Assembly: GCA_026686845.1 (NCBI GenBank)
Contig: JAIVEN010000015.1
Span: forward strand, 26,145,501 to 26,209,500
DNA: 64,000 bases
Source of the DNA: Adenanthera pavonina
Taxonomy: Eukaryota; Streptophyta; Magnoliopsida; Fabales; Fabaceae
Direction: 5' to 3'
A model generated the notes under the pieces. It was not told the DNA's origin, ran no database searches, and saw only the letters and a program-made list of their open reading frames with translations. The translations under genes and the position numbers were made by a program. Each line of letters starts with the position of its first letter. The first letter of the stretch is position 1. This document shows positions 12,782 through 23,535 of the stretch, in pieces.

Positions 12782-12842
12782 AGTAGCAAAATGAAATATG
12801 ACTTGCTAGGTTGAAAACCTGAGAAGGCAGCCTAAGTAAGAG
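12736..12842 (+). repeat. Short duplicated block GCTAGGTTGAAAACCT
   Basis: The block GCTAGGTTGAAAACCT occurs at about 12739 and again at about 12804, each followed by a similar A/G-rich tail (AAAGACAGTCTAGG versus GAAGGCAGCCTAAG). Similar units follow the pol stop in other Ogre-like elements. Confidence 0.55.
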
Positions 12843-13811
12843 GAAAAAGAATCATCTCCCAAGCAAGAAAAAGGAAAATGGAATGGGGCTATAAGCTACT
12901 AATGGACAAGGGTAAATGGCAAGAGCTGCACAATCCTCAATCAAACATCCTGTAAGGCGTGTCTAAAAGCAATGCGAGCTAATCGCCTTGAGACTTAAAG
13001 GACCAATGTGAAGGCATCTTCTTTCATTTTCACACGATTAATATCTTTAGTTTCTTGTTATTTCGAGACCTCCTATTCAAATGGTTGTTCACCCCATAAC
13101 CTAACTTTCTGCTATTTTTCCTTGATTATTGCTCCTCTTTGATTGTTGCTTCCCTTTTTGATAAGTTGCTTTATCTATTCCTCAGATGAAAAAAAAAGAA
13201 ACAAAAAAGAAAAGAAAAAAAAAGAAAGAAAAAATGTTACTTGATGGCATACATCGTGGGAATAATCAGGATTGCATGCTAATGGTGTTAAGTACAAGGG
13301 TAGAATGGAAGTTCATAGAATCTGAGTAAGGAATATGAGGAAATAATCTGTGGATACTTCAAAGCGCTTTATTCCAAGATGACACGACTGGGTGGTTCTT
13401 CATTGTCACTTATGATCATGGCGAGTTTAAGAGTTGTGGGATTAGCTGGATTCCTTTATCTAGAACGATAAAGATCTACATCAAAACACCAAAATTGAAA
13501 GATAAAACCCAATTTTTATTATATCTCTAACATGTGGTCACATTGAACTCTCTTTCAAATTGGGGCAATAGATTAGCATTTTACATGCATTTGTCATCGC
13601 ATACAAATTGAGGTAGATAATCCTAAAGAGCAATAATAATGAAAATACATAAAAAATATTGTGTTCCACAAGTTTGTTTGACAACGAAAGAAAGGAAAAG
13701 GAAAATCTCCATTTCACATACATTGCCAAAAGAGGATACTTATACCAAAGAAAAAAAAAGGGAAAAACAACAACAACAACAACAAAAAGGAGAGAGAAGA
13801 GACAAAATTGC
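12843..13811. other. Ogre 3' non-coding region
   Basis: No coding potential was recognised. It includes a purine run (A and G only, apart from one C) at about 13184-13235 that resembles an internal polypurine tract, and an (ACA)n microsatellite at 13768-13786. Confidence 0.5.
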
Positions 13812-14630
13812 ATTTTAAAGCCCTGACTGGCGTCAGACCCCCTTTAAATTTTAGATGTTTAAATTTCTGTCAAAGCCCTGGCTGATGTCAGACCCCATTT
13901 AAATTTCTGTCAAAGACCTGACTGGCGTCAAGCCCCATTTAAATTTCTGTCAAAGCCCTGGCTGGCGTCAGGCCCCATTTAAATTTCTATCAAAGCCCTG
14001 ACTGGCGTCAGGCCCATTTAAATTTCGTCATTTAAATTTCTATTAAAGCCCTGATTGGCATCAGGCCCCATTTAAATTTCTGTCAAAGACCTGACTGGCG
14101 TCAGACCCCCTTTAAATTTCAAACATTTAAATTTCTATCAAAGCCCTGGCTGCCATCAGGCCCCATTTAAATTTCTGTCAAAGTCCTGACTGGCGTCAGG
14201 CCCATTTAAATTTCATCATTTAAGTTTCTGTCAAAACCCTAACTAACGTTAGACCTCATTTAAATTTATGTCAAAGCCCTGACTGGCATCAGGCCCATTT
14301 AAATTTTGTCATTTAAATTTTTGTCAAAGCCCTGACTGGCGTCAAGCCCCATTTAAATTTCTGTCAAAGACCTAACTGGCGTCAGGCCCCCTTTAAATTT
14401 CAGTCGTTTAAATTTCTGTCAAAGTCTTGGCTGGCGTCAAGCCCCATTTAAATTTTTGTCAAATACATAACTGGTGTCAGGCCCCCTTTAAATTTCTATC
14501 AAAGCCCTGACTGGCATCAGGTCCCATTTTAATTTTTGTTAAAGCCCTGACTAGCGTCAGGCCTCCTTTACTTTTCCATCATTTAAATTTTTGTCAAAAC
14601 CCTGAGTTTTGGTAGGCCCCCTTTAAATTT
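13812..14630 (+). repeat. Tandem array, about 18 copies of a 40-bp unit
   Basis: The unit has a core of ATTTAAATTTCTGTCAAAG followed by CCTGACTGGCGTCAGGCCCC. I counted 18 copies of the second half between 13821 and 14620. Some units carry an extra 14-bp TTTAAATTTCGTCA-type piece, so spacing alternates between about 40 and 54 bp. Each unit contains the inverted repeat CCTGAC-tggc-GTCAGG and the palindrome ATTTAAAT. The array lies between pol and the expected 3' LTR, the place where Tat/Ogre elements commonly carry hypervariable tandem repeats. Confidence 0.9.
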
Positions 14631-14760
14631 TTTTCTTCATTGTCTTCATTGTTCATGCCTCTTGCCCCCCAAACAAAATACATATTTCCTTCGTCATTTG
14701 TTTCTAACTACGAATGTCATTTCATGATCTTCTTCCTTAGAAAACAAATGAAGAGGGGCA

Positions 14761-15115
14761 GCTCATCAACATGGTATTTTGTTTGGATCTTGCTAGCACA
14801 TTTTGTTAATATTTGTGTTAGCCATGTCACCACCTGTTGCATCAATCCTAGTCCAGTTGACTTAGTTATTCATGGTGGCTCATCAACATGGTATTTTGTT
14901 TGGATCTTGCTAGCACATTTTGTTAATATTTGTGTTAGCCATGTCACCGCCTATTGCATCAATCCTAGTCTAGTTGACTTAGTTATTTATGTGTGTCACT
15001 TCATCGCAGATTGCATTAGTTCAACATGGTATTTTGTTTGGATCTTACTAGCACATTTTGTTAATATTTGTGTTAGCCATGTCACTGTCTGTTGCATCAA
15101 TCCTAGTCCATTGCT
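14761..15115 (+). repeat. Three direct repeats of 117-138 bp
   Basis: The segment beginning TCAACATGGTATTTTGTTTG and continuing through GTTAGCCATGTCAC and TGCATCAATCCTAGTCCA occurs three times, starting near 14767, 14884 and 15022. The spacing is 117 and then 138 bp; the third copy follows a 21-bp extra piece. A 167-codon open frame (14640-15143) passes through all three copies. I read it as repeat-driven rather than a gene. Confidence 0.85.
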
Positions 15116-15580
15116 CGTTGTTGCATACAATCAATATATCTAATTCAACATATTTTTTCCAATCATGTTTTTCTCATAAAATTTTGATGTATATCATAAT
15201 AACACATTCATGAAATTGGAGATGTTACATGTTGAGCCCAAATTACATCAAGAAGACTTGAGGAAATGGAGGAAGTAAATAGCAAGTAATAACCAACAAG
15301 GTCATGATATAGTTGGTAAATATCTATTTCCACTATCAACTACGTTTTCTATTGTTTTCTTCACTGCTATTTTTTCTTTTCTGTCATCTAATGTTTGAGA
15401 AGAATTTTAGATCTTGGGCTCTGACTTCAAAGTATAATCAACCCCACAAGAATCTTCGCTACCCTTTGATTGTGGTTGAAATGGTTTTGTATATGTATAA
15501 ATACTACCTCCTTTAATTAATATAAGGCATAATCTAGGGAGATTCCATGTATCAAGATATAAAGGATAGAAAGGTTTATC
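15116..15580. other. AT-rich non-coding, probable Ogre 3' flank
   Basis: AT-rich sequence without recognisable genes, possibly the beginning of the Ogre 3' LTR. I could not find a matching copy at the left edge of the window to prove this. Confidence 0.35.
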
Positions 15581-16015
15581 TAATATATTTAATAATTTTT
15601 CCAAAAATACCCCTAACTAAGATAATATTTAAAAAAAAAAAACTAGTAGTACAATTCATTTGAATTAATTGCATGACATGAAAGTTAATAATATTAAATG
15701 AGAGCATTTTTTGAAACTATTTTATATTCTAAACAAATTTATTATTTTCTTTGGTATGTTTGATTTTATCTTTTATCCTTTATATTAAGCAACAGATAAT
15801 AATATATTTAATAATTTTTCCAAAAATATCCCTAACTAAGATAACATTTTTTTTTCAAAAAACTAGTAGTACAATTCATTTGAATTAATTGCATGACATG
15901 AAAGTTAATAATATTAAATGAGAGCATTTTTTGAAACTATTTTATATTTTAGACAAATTTATTATTTTCTTTGGTATGTTTGATTTTATCTTTTTTGCTT
16001 TATATTAAGCAACAG
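15581..16015 (+). repeat. Tandem duplication of a 219-bp block
   Basis: 15581-15799 and 15800-16015 are near-identical in tandem, each running from TAATATATTTAATAATTTTT to TATTAAGCAACAG. The few differences include a changed poly-A/poly-T run at about 15630 versus 15847, and ATCCTT versus TTGCTT near the end. Confidence 0.9.
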
Positions 16016-17119
16016 AGGTAGTAACTTGTAAAGCTATTTTCTATTTATTCATTTATAATATACCTATATGTTTCTATTTATATCATCAAAAAGTCATACT
16101 CTTCTCCAGGATAGCTGAAGGCTGCGCTGTCTTTGACCTTGAAGGTTGGCTGAAAAGACATTTTCACGTATCCTTTAACCCGCCTGTTTCATTTCTTTGT
16201 TATGTATTTTTAAAAAGAATTTTTTTAATATATTTCAAGATAATTAAATTCAGGTGAAATCATTTTATGCTAGGTTATGGGAAACCTTTTCATATTCTTG
16301 GCCTTATAAGATGACAAAAGTGTTGCTAAAATTGGTGTTTAAAAAGTGGGTATTTTGATGCTTTCGGTGTTTGGTATTTGAGAACATTTGATATGCCTAT
16401 TTGTAGAATATAACCATAATGATAAAGAGCTAAATTTTTGTGCCTAAATGTGTTATTTCCTTTGAGTTTATGGCCCAACATGGTCTAGAATGTACCATTC
16501 TTAAAATTAGTTTTTGTTGAATTATAGTCAAGTGTTCATTCTTCTGAAGTGGAGTACATAGATGCACATGCTACATCTATGCTTTTGGTGAACTGAATTG
16601 GATTTTCACATATCACTGTGATGCACCTAATATTGAACCTTCAAAATTTTGGAATACTTCTCTGGATAGATGTGAGTACTTTTAATAATTATATATCTCA
16701 ACATAGTCCTCGATGCATATGATGCAATAGAAGCCAATGCTATTAAAACCATATCCTCTGATTATGCAACCTTAGGTGCTTTGGCCTTTTCCTCTGCAAA
16801 GGTATTGTACATGAGATTGCAAGCTAAAAACCAACAAGTTACATGTGTTCGGTTGGCTGGTCTCCCAAAAGGGGGAATTGGATGATATAATATTTTCACC
16901 CTTTTGATGTACAGTCTAATTTCACCAAATATTATAGCAGAATAGGGATAAATAGAGTATGATGAAGGATATAGATGAAATATGTGGACCCCATAAGGAA
17001 CCTGTCTCGGGAACCAAGAAAATACAAAGGATAGCAAATGCGGAACCTTGACTCAAATGGATTGATTGAACTAGAAGCCAATAAGAACCTACCTCAAAGA
17101 ACTCTAGCTATAGGACACT
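16016..17119. other. Intergenic DNA with possible gene relics
   Basis: Mostly AT-rich. Two short stretches look exon-like but are not recognised: 16105-16170 (IAEGCAVFDLEGWLKRHFH) and 16725-16830 (IEANAIKTISSDYATLGAL). They have no identified partner exons nearby, so no gene is called. Confidence 0.3.
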
Positions 17120-18529
17120 TGTAATATCTTGAAATTTTTACTGGATGTTCAAGGCCTAATATTTTAAAATTTATAAGAAATTTGTAAAAAATGGGTATAC
17201 ACCATTTTTCATGAAATAGAGTAAATCAATTATATCAGTTGAAAAAAAAAAGGAGAAAATGATGATTTTACCCTTGAAAAAGAAAAGAAAAGGAAAAAAA
17301 AAATTGGAAGGTGATGGATGTGTTGTAGAAGGAGAAGGAAACTTAAAGAATTTGGGAAAAATTTGATAACTTTTAAATTTTCACTATTTTTATTCCTCAT
17401 ACTTAGTGGTTTTGATAATTAATTTCAGCTAATTTTAGGTTTTTAGATGATTTTGATAATTTTAGCCAATTTTTGGATTTATGAGAATTTTGGGATAATT
17501 TTTTAAAATTAAGTTTTAATTTAATTTTTTTATTTTCCAAATTATTCCAAGGAATTAATTCTTCCTATTTTATTCTATTAATAATTCTCAATGTGATTAT
17601 AAGTCATTACTACTTTAATTGTGATTAAAGAAATGATTAAGAATTGACTCAAGTAGTGGTAAAATTGCCAAGAAGCTTTAGAAATTTCTTTTTAGTATTT
17701 TATTTCTTTTGTTTTTATCATTTTGAAACAGAATTTTCCTCTAATTGAGCTTAAACTTTATCCCATGATTAATTTAATTTTCTTTGACTAAATTTAATCT
17801 GCATTTATTTAATTGAGTACATAATTTATCTGATATAACATTTTCTTACAGATCATGGTTCAATAGAGATTAAAATTTTCAAGAGGCATTTTGGTCATCA
17901 GACAGGAGGAATTTTATGACAAATTTATTTTCTCAACTCTCATATTTTTCCTCATTTTTAGCTACCCATTTGCATCTGATTTTATTTGTAATTAGTTAAC
18001 CTTACTTTTCTTGCTTCATTTTCGTGAGCCAAGCTCAAAAACCTTCCCATAAACTGAGAGATGCGGCCTTCTTTCTTCATTCTTTTTTCAGCGGACACCT
18101 TCTTTGATTTCTCTTCACCTTCTCCTCCCTCCTTTATTTTTCCTTCAATTTCTCTTCATTTTCACCATTCCCACCCACTTTTCTTCACTTTCTCATCAAT
18201 TCATTTCTTCTACCCACCACCTAAAACTTTAATTTTTCATCATTTACAGCTCACCCATCCACAAACGTCAAACATATCTCTCTTTGCCTCATCTTCAATT
18301 TTTCCATCTAATCTTCCATCCCTTTCGTTTCCCTTCCATTTTTTTGGCACTTTTTCATCCCTTGCTTCCACTCCATTCTCTAGATTTTGTTCCTCCACTG
18401 TTTCCTCTATTTTGGACCATGGAATGTTTGCATTAATGGTGGAGATTTTTTTTGCCATGGAGGAGTGAGTTAGTGGTGGTGATTTAGCACAACTTAGAGA
18501 GGATTTTGCAAGGGCTATGGACTATAGTA
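17120..18529 (+). mobile_element. Partial LTR-like fragment (Tekay-like family)
   Basis: It begins TGTAATATCTTG, and its first 110 bp match the minus-strand start of the solo LTR at 12262 (shared CCTAATATTTTAAAATTTAT-type block and the TGGGTATACACCATTTT block). It contains a pyrimidine-rich tract at 18060-18420. The 3' end is uncertain. ACACT occurs just before the start (17115-17119) and again at 18530-18534, which could be a target duplication, but the sequence before the second copy does not end in CA. Confidence 0.5.
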
Positions 18530-18979
18530 ACACTTGGACTTTGGATAATTATTTCTCTTCCCTTTTTCTTATCTTTTTATACTTGTCTTAAGCTAAATTA
18601 GGATATGTTATTGAATAATTTAGTTTGAGATTAATGTACGAATTGGTTGATTGTTGGTGAAAGTACATATATTAAGACTAACAACATGCTTATCTTATTT
18701 GATCAACCAATTACTCAGAATGCTGATGACTTCTTAGACAAAAGCTTTCTTGTACTTGAGGATGGACATGCCAATTTGTACTATTTTTTATGTTAGAAAG
18801 AAATATTAGTGATTCATTTTTCTTCCAAAGCATTTTAGAACAGACTGAGAACTTTCTTTCAAAAAGCCTACTTTCATAGTGCTTCTTGTGCACTTTACTA
18901 GCTCAATTAGTAAAAAATAATTAATGCTTCATTGGTAATGTATAATAATAGATAAATTGAGACATTTAAAATTTTTTTA
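18530..18979. other. Unassigned AT-rich sequence
   Basis: No gene, repeat or RNA recognised. It lies between the partial LTR and the LINE fragment and may belong to either. Confidence 0.35.
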
Positions 18980-19086
18980 CTAGCATGGTTCTTGTTGCTT
19001 GGAATTTGGACTTTAGAAAAGTTATCATTGAATATAATGCTTTGATGATTATTCAACTATTGCAACATGGGAGAGGATGTAGATAG
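18980..19086 (+). pseudogene. LINE fragment, RNase H domain (piece 1 of 3)
   Basis: The translation AWNLDFRKVIIEYNALMII resembles the RNase H domain found at the end of plant L1-type LINE ORF2 (LAxxLGFRxVxVExDS). It stops at the chromovirus insertion and resumes at 27927. Confidence 0.55.
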
Positions 19087-19236
19087 TGTAACAACCCTTA
19101 TTACATAGTCCCTAACTTGGTCCCAAGCTAATCAAGAGTCATTGGCATTTTATTCAATTCTGGAGGAAATAGGACAGGGGAAGAATCAACATGGAAGAAA
19201 AAGTGCTCCATACCACAGCGAGAAGTGAGGCCACCT
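19087..19236 (+). repeat. Chromovirus 5' LTR remnant
   Basis: About 150 bp matching the first 150 bp of the 3' LTR at 23536 (TGTAACAACCC, then TAATCAAGAGTCATTG, then the AGGAAACAGGA-type block). The match ends near GAAGTGAGGCC, where gag coding sequence begins abruptly. Confidence 0.85.
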
Positions 19237-20115
19237 TAGAGCAAAAGGTGCAACTGGCAGTGTTCAAGCTAGAAAAAAAGGCCAAGGGTTGGTGGAGAAG
19301 TGTTCTCCCAAGTGTTGAAGCAATGGGTGCCCCGATGACATGGAAGCAATTCAAGGAATGATTCTTTGCATACTACTTCCCTCCAGCCCTAATAATGCAG
19401 AAGGAGGCTGAGTTCCTAGCTTTTCGGCAAGGAAATTTGTCGGTAGATGACCACATTGACCAATTCCTGAATTTGGTGAATTATTCCACTTATCTAAACA
19501 ATTATCCTGATGATAGGTGGAAGGCTCAGAGATTGTTTGACGGAGCCCGTTCAAAGATTAAGGAGACCTTGTTAGTGGTTGATTTTGTATCCTTTGAGGA
19601 CTTGTGTCCAAAGATACGTGTCCTATCTAGGAGGATGAAGGAGGCTGAGGACGATAGAAGAAATTCCATGTTTTGAGACTTTTCTCACCTAGGACCTACA
19701 GGAGGAATCAGTAAAGGAAGTGGATCAGGTAGTGGTAGTGGTGGTGGCAGTATATGTTCTAGTGGGGGAAGAGGTCACCATAATAGAGGCCGCCATGGTC
19801 GAGGAAGAAGTAGGTTTGGTAAGGACCAGTCTAACAGAGGTCGGTATGGCAGAAGACCATTCAATTAAGGAGGCTTTGATCAAGGGAGTTCCAATCAGAG
19901 TGAATATATAGGGAGAGACTTTACCCCATCTCAATATAGTTCAGGCAATGCCTCAAATCTGTGCACAAAGTATGTGTTGAGCCATGGTGATCAACCATTT
20001 GTAATTTTTTATAATTGTTGGAGACTGGGATATATTGCATGGAATTACCATGAGCCCAGGCGTGAAGATGAAATGAGGAGACCCATGATGCCCAGTCAAG
20101 TTTTTCCCATCACCC
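19237..20115 (+). pseudogene. Chromovirus gag, broken
   Basis: The capsid-like region (KAKGWWRSVLPSVEAMG, then TWKQFKE followed by a stop at 19358-19360, and FRQGNLSVDDHIDQFLNLV) matches Retrotrans_gag. A glycine/serine- and arginine-rich stretch follows at 19690-19850. Near 20010 is a zinc-knuckle remnant (YNCWRLGYIAWNY) in which the first and last cysteines are lost. Stops are at 19358, 19674 and 19866. The start codon was removed by the 5' deletion. Confidence 0.8.
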
Positions 20116-20119
20116 GATA

Positions 20120-21545
20120 GGAAGCGGATGCAACGCCTAACTTGATTAGAGGTAAACTTAAACTCAATGATTTCTCTATTCATACATTGTTTGATTCAGG
20201 TGCATTGTATTCCTTCGTATCTTTTGATTGTACTCAGAGATTGGGCATTGTGGCAATGGAGTTGCCTTTTGAATTGTCGGTATCCACATCCACAGAGTTT
20301 CACTTAGAACTACTCAAACTTGTCTGAATTGTGTGGTTCATTTTGAACACCGAAGAACAACTCTAGATCTAATTTGTTTGTCGTTGCAATAGATTGATGT
20401 GATAATTGGGATGGATTGGTTAGAAGTGAATAATGTGATTCTTGATTGTGCTCGGAAGACTATGTCATTACCCATGAATATCCCTAGTGTTGAAGGGGAT
20501 GAGAATATCTATTTTCCCTTTGCCCAAACTGATAGGTATTTGAGGAAATGATGTCAAAGGTTTCTAGTTTTCTTCTTAGTTAATGTGGATATGGAAGGTG
20601 GTATAAAAAGATATCCGATTATATGTGAATATTCTGATGTGTTTCCATAGAAGATTACTAGTTTGCCACCACCCCTAAAGCTGGAATTTTTGATTGATTT
20701 GGTGCCGGGGACAAATCCTATCTCAAAGGCTCTACATTGAATGGCACCATCCGAATTAAAGGAACTCAAGAAGCAGATTGAAGATTTGTTGAAAAAGGGT
20801 TTATCAAACTAAGTGTCTCGCCTTAGGGAGCTCCAGTATTATTTGTCAAGAAGAAGGATGATAACCTCAGATTGTGTATTGATTACAGGTAGCTACACTG
20901 AGTGATGATTAAGAATAAATATCCATTGCTGAGGATTGAAGACTTGATTAATCAGTTGGCAGGTGCCTCCATTTTCTCTAAAATTGATTTAAGTTCAGGA
21001 TACCATCAATTGAGAGTGCGTGCTAAAGATGTGCCTAAAATGGATTTTTGAACTCGATATGATCATTATGAGTTTCTTGTGATATCATTCAGGTTGACCA
21101 ATGGCTCGGTAATCTTTACAGATTATATGAATAGAGTCTTTCAGCCATATCTGGATAAATTTGTGGTAGTATTCATTAATGATATTCTGATATACTCCAA
21201 GAGTGGGGAAGAGCATGCACTCCATCTTTGAATTATATTACAAGTGTTACGGGATCACCAACTGTATGCCAAGCTTAGTAAACATGAGTTTTGGCTATGG
21301 GAGGTGAAATTTCTGGGTCATGTGATTTTTGCAGAAGGAGTAGCCGTAGATCCTAGTAAAGTAGAAGTAGTGTTGAATTGGGAGAGACCACAATCGATGA
21401 CTGAAATTCATAGCTTTCTGGGATTGGCTAGTTATTACCAAAGGTGCATTAAAGAATTCTCTCAGCTTGTTATGCCATTGACTAGACTCACCCGTAAGGA
21501 TCGATCTTTCATTTGGGATGACAAGTGTGAGAGAGCATTCTAAGA
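20120..21545 (+). pseudogene. Chromovirus protease and reverse transcriptase, broken
   Basis: The protease active site is intact as HTLFDSGALYSFV (about 20184). RT follows: VLFVKKKDDNLRLCIDYR near 20831, KIDLSSGYHQLRV near 20980, and the catalytic box reads FINDILIYS at about 21171, with the first Asp of the xxDD pair changed to Asn. LGLASYYQRCIKEFSQL is at about 21421. There are stops at 20325, 20892 and 21048 and further frame changes. The copy cannot produce active enzyme. Confidence 0.85.
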
Positions 21546-21960
21546 GCTAAAGGTTTGTCTAACATCCACCCTAGTGCTTATTATCCCTAACCTATCTGAG
21601 CTATTAACTATTTACACGGATGCCTTTAGGAAGGGTTTAGGGTGTGTATTGATGCAACAAGGCAGAGTTGTGGCTTACACTTCCAGGCAGTTAAGACCTC
21701 ATGAGAAGATTTCCTACTCATGACCTTAAGCTTGCGGCTGTAGTGTTTGCCTTGAAATTGTGGAGGTATTATCTCTATGGCACTTAGTTTAAGGTGTTTA
21801 GTGACCACAAAAGTTTGAAGTATTTGTTTGATTAGAAGGAGTTGAACATGAGACAAATGTGTTGAGTAGAATTTTTGGTAGATTATGAGTTTGCCTTAAA
21901 GTATCATCCTGGGAAAGCCAATGTTGTGGTGGATGCGCTAAGCAGAAAGTCAATCCACAT
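21546..21960 (+). pseudogene. Chromovirus RNase H, broken
   Basis: IYTDAFRKGLGCVLMQQG (21611-21664) and VAYTSRQLRPHEKISYS are the start of the retroviral RNase H. The rest is frame-shifted through 21720-21870, then FALKYHPGKANVVVDALSRK (about 21890-21950) ends the domain in frame. Confidence 0.8.
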
Positions 21961-22299
21961 AGCCATAATAATGATGAGAGATCAACAGTTGATGGAAAGC
22001 CTAAAAGATATGAAGTTATCCATTACTGTCCATCTTGGAGTACTAGCATTGGGATCCATCAATATATCAAGCAGTTTATTGAGGAACCTTTGCTATGCTC
22101 AGTTGGAGGATAACTATCTTTTGGGCATATGCAAATGAATTAAAATGGTGGAAACCCAAGACTTCGATATATTGGAGGATGGTATCATCTGGTTCCATGG
22201 TTGGATCTGTGTGCCAAATGTTAATGGGATTGCAAGAAATTACTTTGCCTCTTATAAGAGCAGGTATACTATTCACCTAGGTACCATTAAGATGTACTA

Positions 22300-23489
22300 A
22301 GACTTGAAGTGAGGGTACTGGTGGCCAGGCATGAAAAAGGACATCGCAGAGTATGTGGCAAGATGTCTAATCTATCAGAAGGTAAAGATTGAGCACCAAT
22401 TGCTTGCAGGTACATTGCAACCTTTGGAGATCCTGGAGTGGAAATGGGATAGCTTTTCCATGGATTTCCTGATGGGATTACTGAGGACCTCTTCAGGGCA
22501 CAATGGAATATGGGTGATTATGGATAGATTAACGAAGTCGACCCATTTTCTTCCTATTCGAGAGACTATTTAGATGGAGAAGTTGGCCCAGTTGTATGTG
22601 AATAAGATTGTAAGACTACATGAAGTCTCGATGAACATTGTGTCGGATAGAGATCCTAGGTTTACATCCAAGTTTTGGAAATCTCTTTAGAACGCCATAG
22701 GTATGAAGTTAAGTTTCAGTATTGCTTATCACCCTTAATCTAATGGACAGACTAAAAGGACGATCCAAACTCTAGAAGACATGCTGCGAGCTTGTGTTCT
22801 AGAGAATAAAGGCAATTGGGATCAATACCTATCATTAGTTGAATTTTCCTATAATAATAGCCACCACTCGAGTTTACAGATGGCTTTGTATGGTTGTAAG
22901 TGTAGATCGTTGTTATGTTGGGTTGAACTCAGTGAACAAAGTCTTTTGGGCCCAGATATTGTGGATCAAACCTCTTAATAAATAAAGAATATTCAACAGA
23001 ATCTTCTAACTACTCAAAGTCGGTAGAAGAGTTATGTGGATAGAAGGAAGAGACCATTGGAATTTGATGCTGGAGATCCTGTATTTTTTAAGATCACTCC
23101 TACTACTAGTGTTAGGAGATCAATTCAAGCGAAGAAGCTCACTACGCAATATATGGGTCCATATCAAATTTTGGAGTGAATTGGGCAGTAGCGTATTGAG
23201 CGGTGCTACCGCCTAATCTTGCTGGATTGTACGATGTTTTCCATGTGTCTCAACTCAAGATGTATCATCTAGATCCATCTCATATAATTGATGATGAGGT
23301 AGTTCAAGTGCAAGAGGATCTGACTTTTAAGGTCATGCCATTGCAAATTCTTGATGTAAAGAAAAAGCAGTTAAGAAATAAGACCATTAAGTTGATAAAG
23401 GTTCTATGGAGCGGCTTGACATCCAATGATGTCACATGAAAGACAGAAGAATCCATGTGAAGGTGGTATCCAGAGATTTTTGCTTAAGG
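22300..23489 (+). pseudogene. Chromovirus integrase and C-terminal chromodomain, broken
   Basis: The zinc-finger part (CLIYQKVKIEHQ) is at about 22365. The core has Asp in DSFSMDFLMGL (22450) and in IVSDRDPRF (22640), but the catalytic Glu is Lys (NGQTKRTIQ, about 22743), so the triad is D,D,K. At 23203-23489 the tail (DVFHVSQLKMYHLDPSHII) and a chromodomain (MPLQILDVKKKQLRNKTI, KVLWSG, a Trp-to-stop change, then RWYPEIF) mark it as a chromovirus. Chromodomains steer integration by binding modified histones. Confidence 0.85.
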
Positions 23490-23520
23490 TAAGAGTTGAA
23501 ATTTCAAGGATGAAATTTTT

Positions 23521-23535
23521 ATAAGGAGGGGAGAA
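23521..23535 (+). promoter_or_regulatory. Polypurine tract
   Basis: ATAAGGAGGGGAGAA ends immediately before the TG of the 3' LTR at 23536, the position and composition expected for the plus-strand primer of reverse transcription. Confidence 0.85.

Larger units (their letters stand above)
1..15115 (+). mobile_element. Ogre/Tat-lineage Ty3-gypsy retrotransposon, decayed, ends not resolved
   Basis: The order of parts is an extra ORF1 upstream of gag, then gag, an aspartic protease followed by a G-patch, RT, RNase H, a second (archaeal-type) RNase H, integrase, and a long 3' region with tandem repeats. This order is characteristic of the Tat/Ogre lineage of plant Ty3-gypsy elements. All frames carry stops or shifts, so the copy is dead. 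A solo LTR (9308-12262) splits integrase. The 5' LTR and primer-binding site are not visible and probably lie before the window. I could not place the 3' LTR boundary; the end given is the end of the last recognisable internal repeat. Confidence 0.85.

Noticed and set aside
13812..14630. CRISPR-like regular repeats
   Set aside because: The spacing is near-contiguous tandem repetition with no unique spacers, and the context is a plant retrotransposon.
16762..17037. 91-codon minus-strand frame
   Set aside because: No recognisable domain, no promoter, and poor codon character; likely chance.
18061..18468. 135-codon open frame rich in S, F, P and H
   Set aside because: It is a translation of a pyrimidine-rich tract inside an LTR-like fragment, with no domain and no neighbours supporting a gene.
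17115..18534. ACACT as target duplication proving a complete solo LTR
   Set aside because: The sequence before the second ACACT does not end in CA, and a 5-bp match in AT-rich DNA over 1.4 kb is weak, so it is kept only as a partial LTR.
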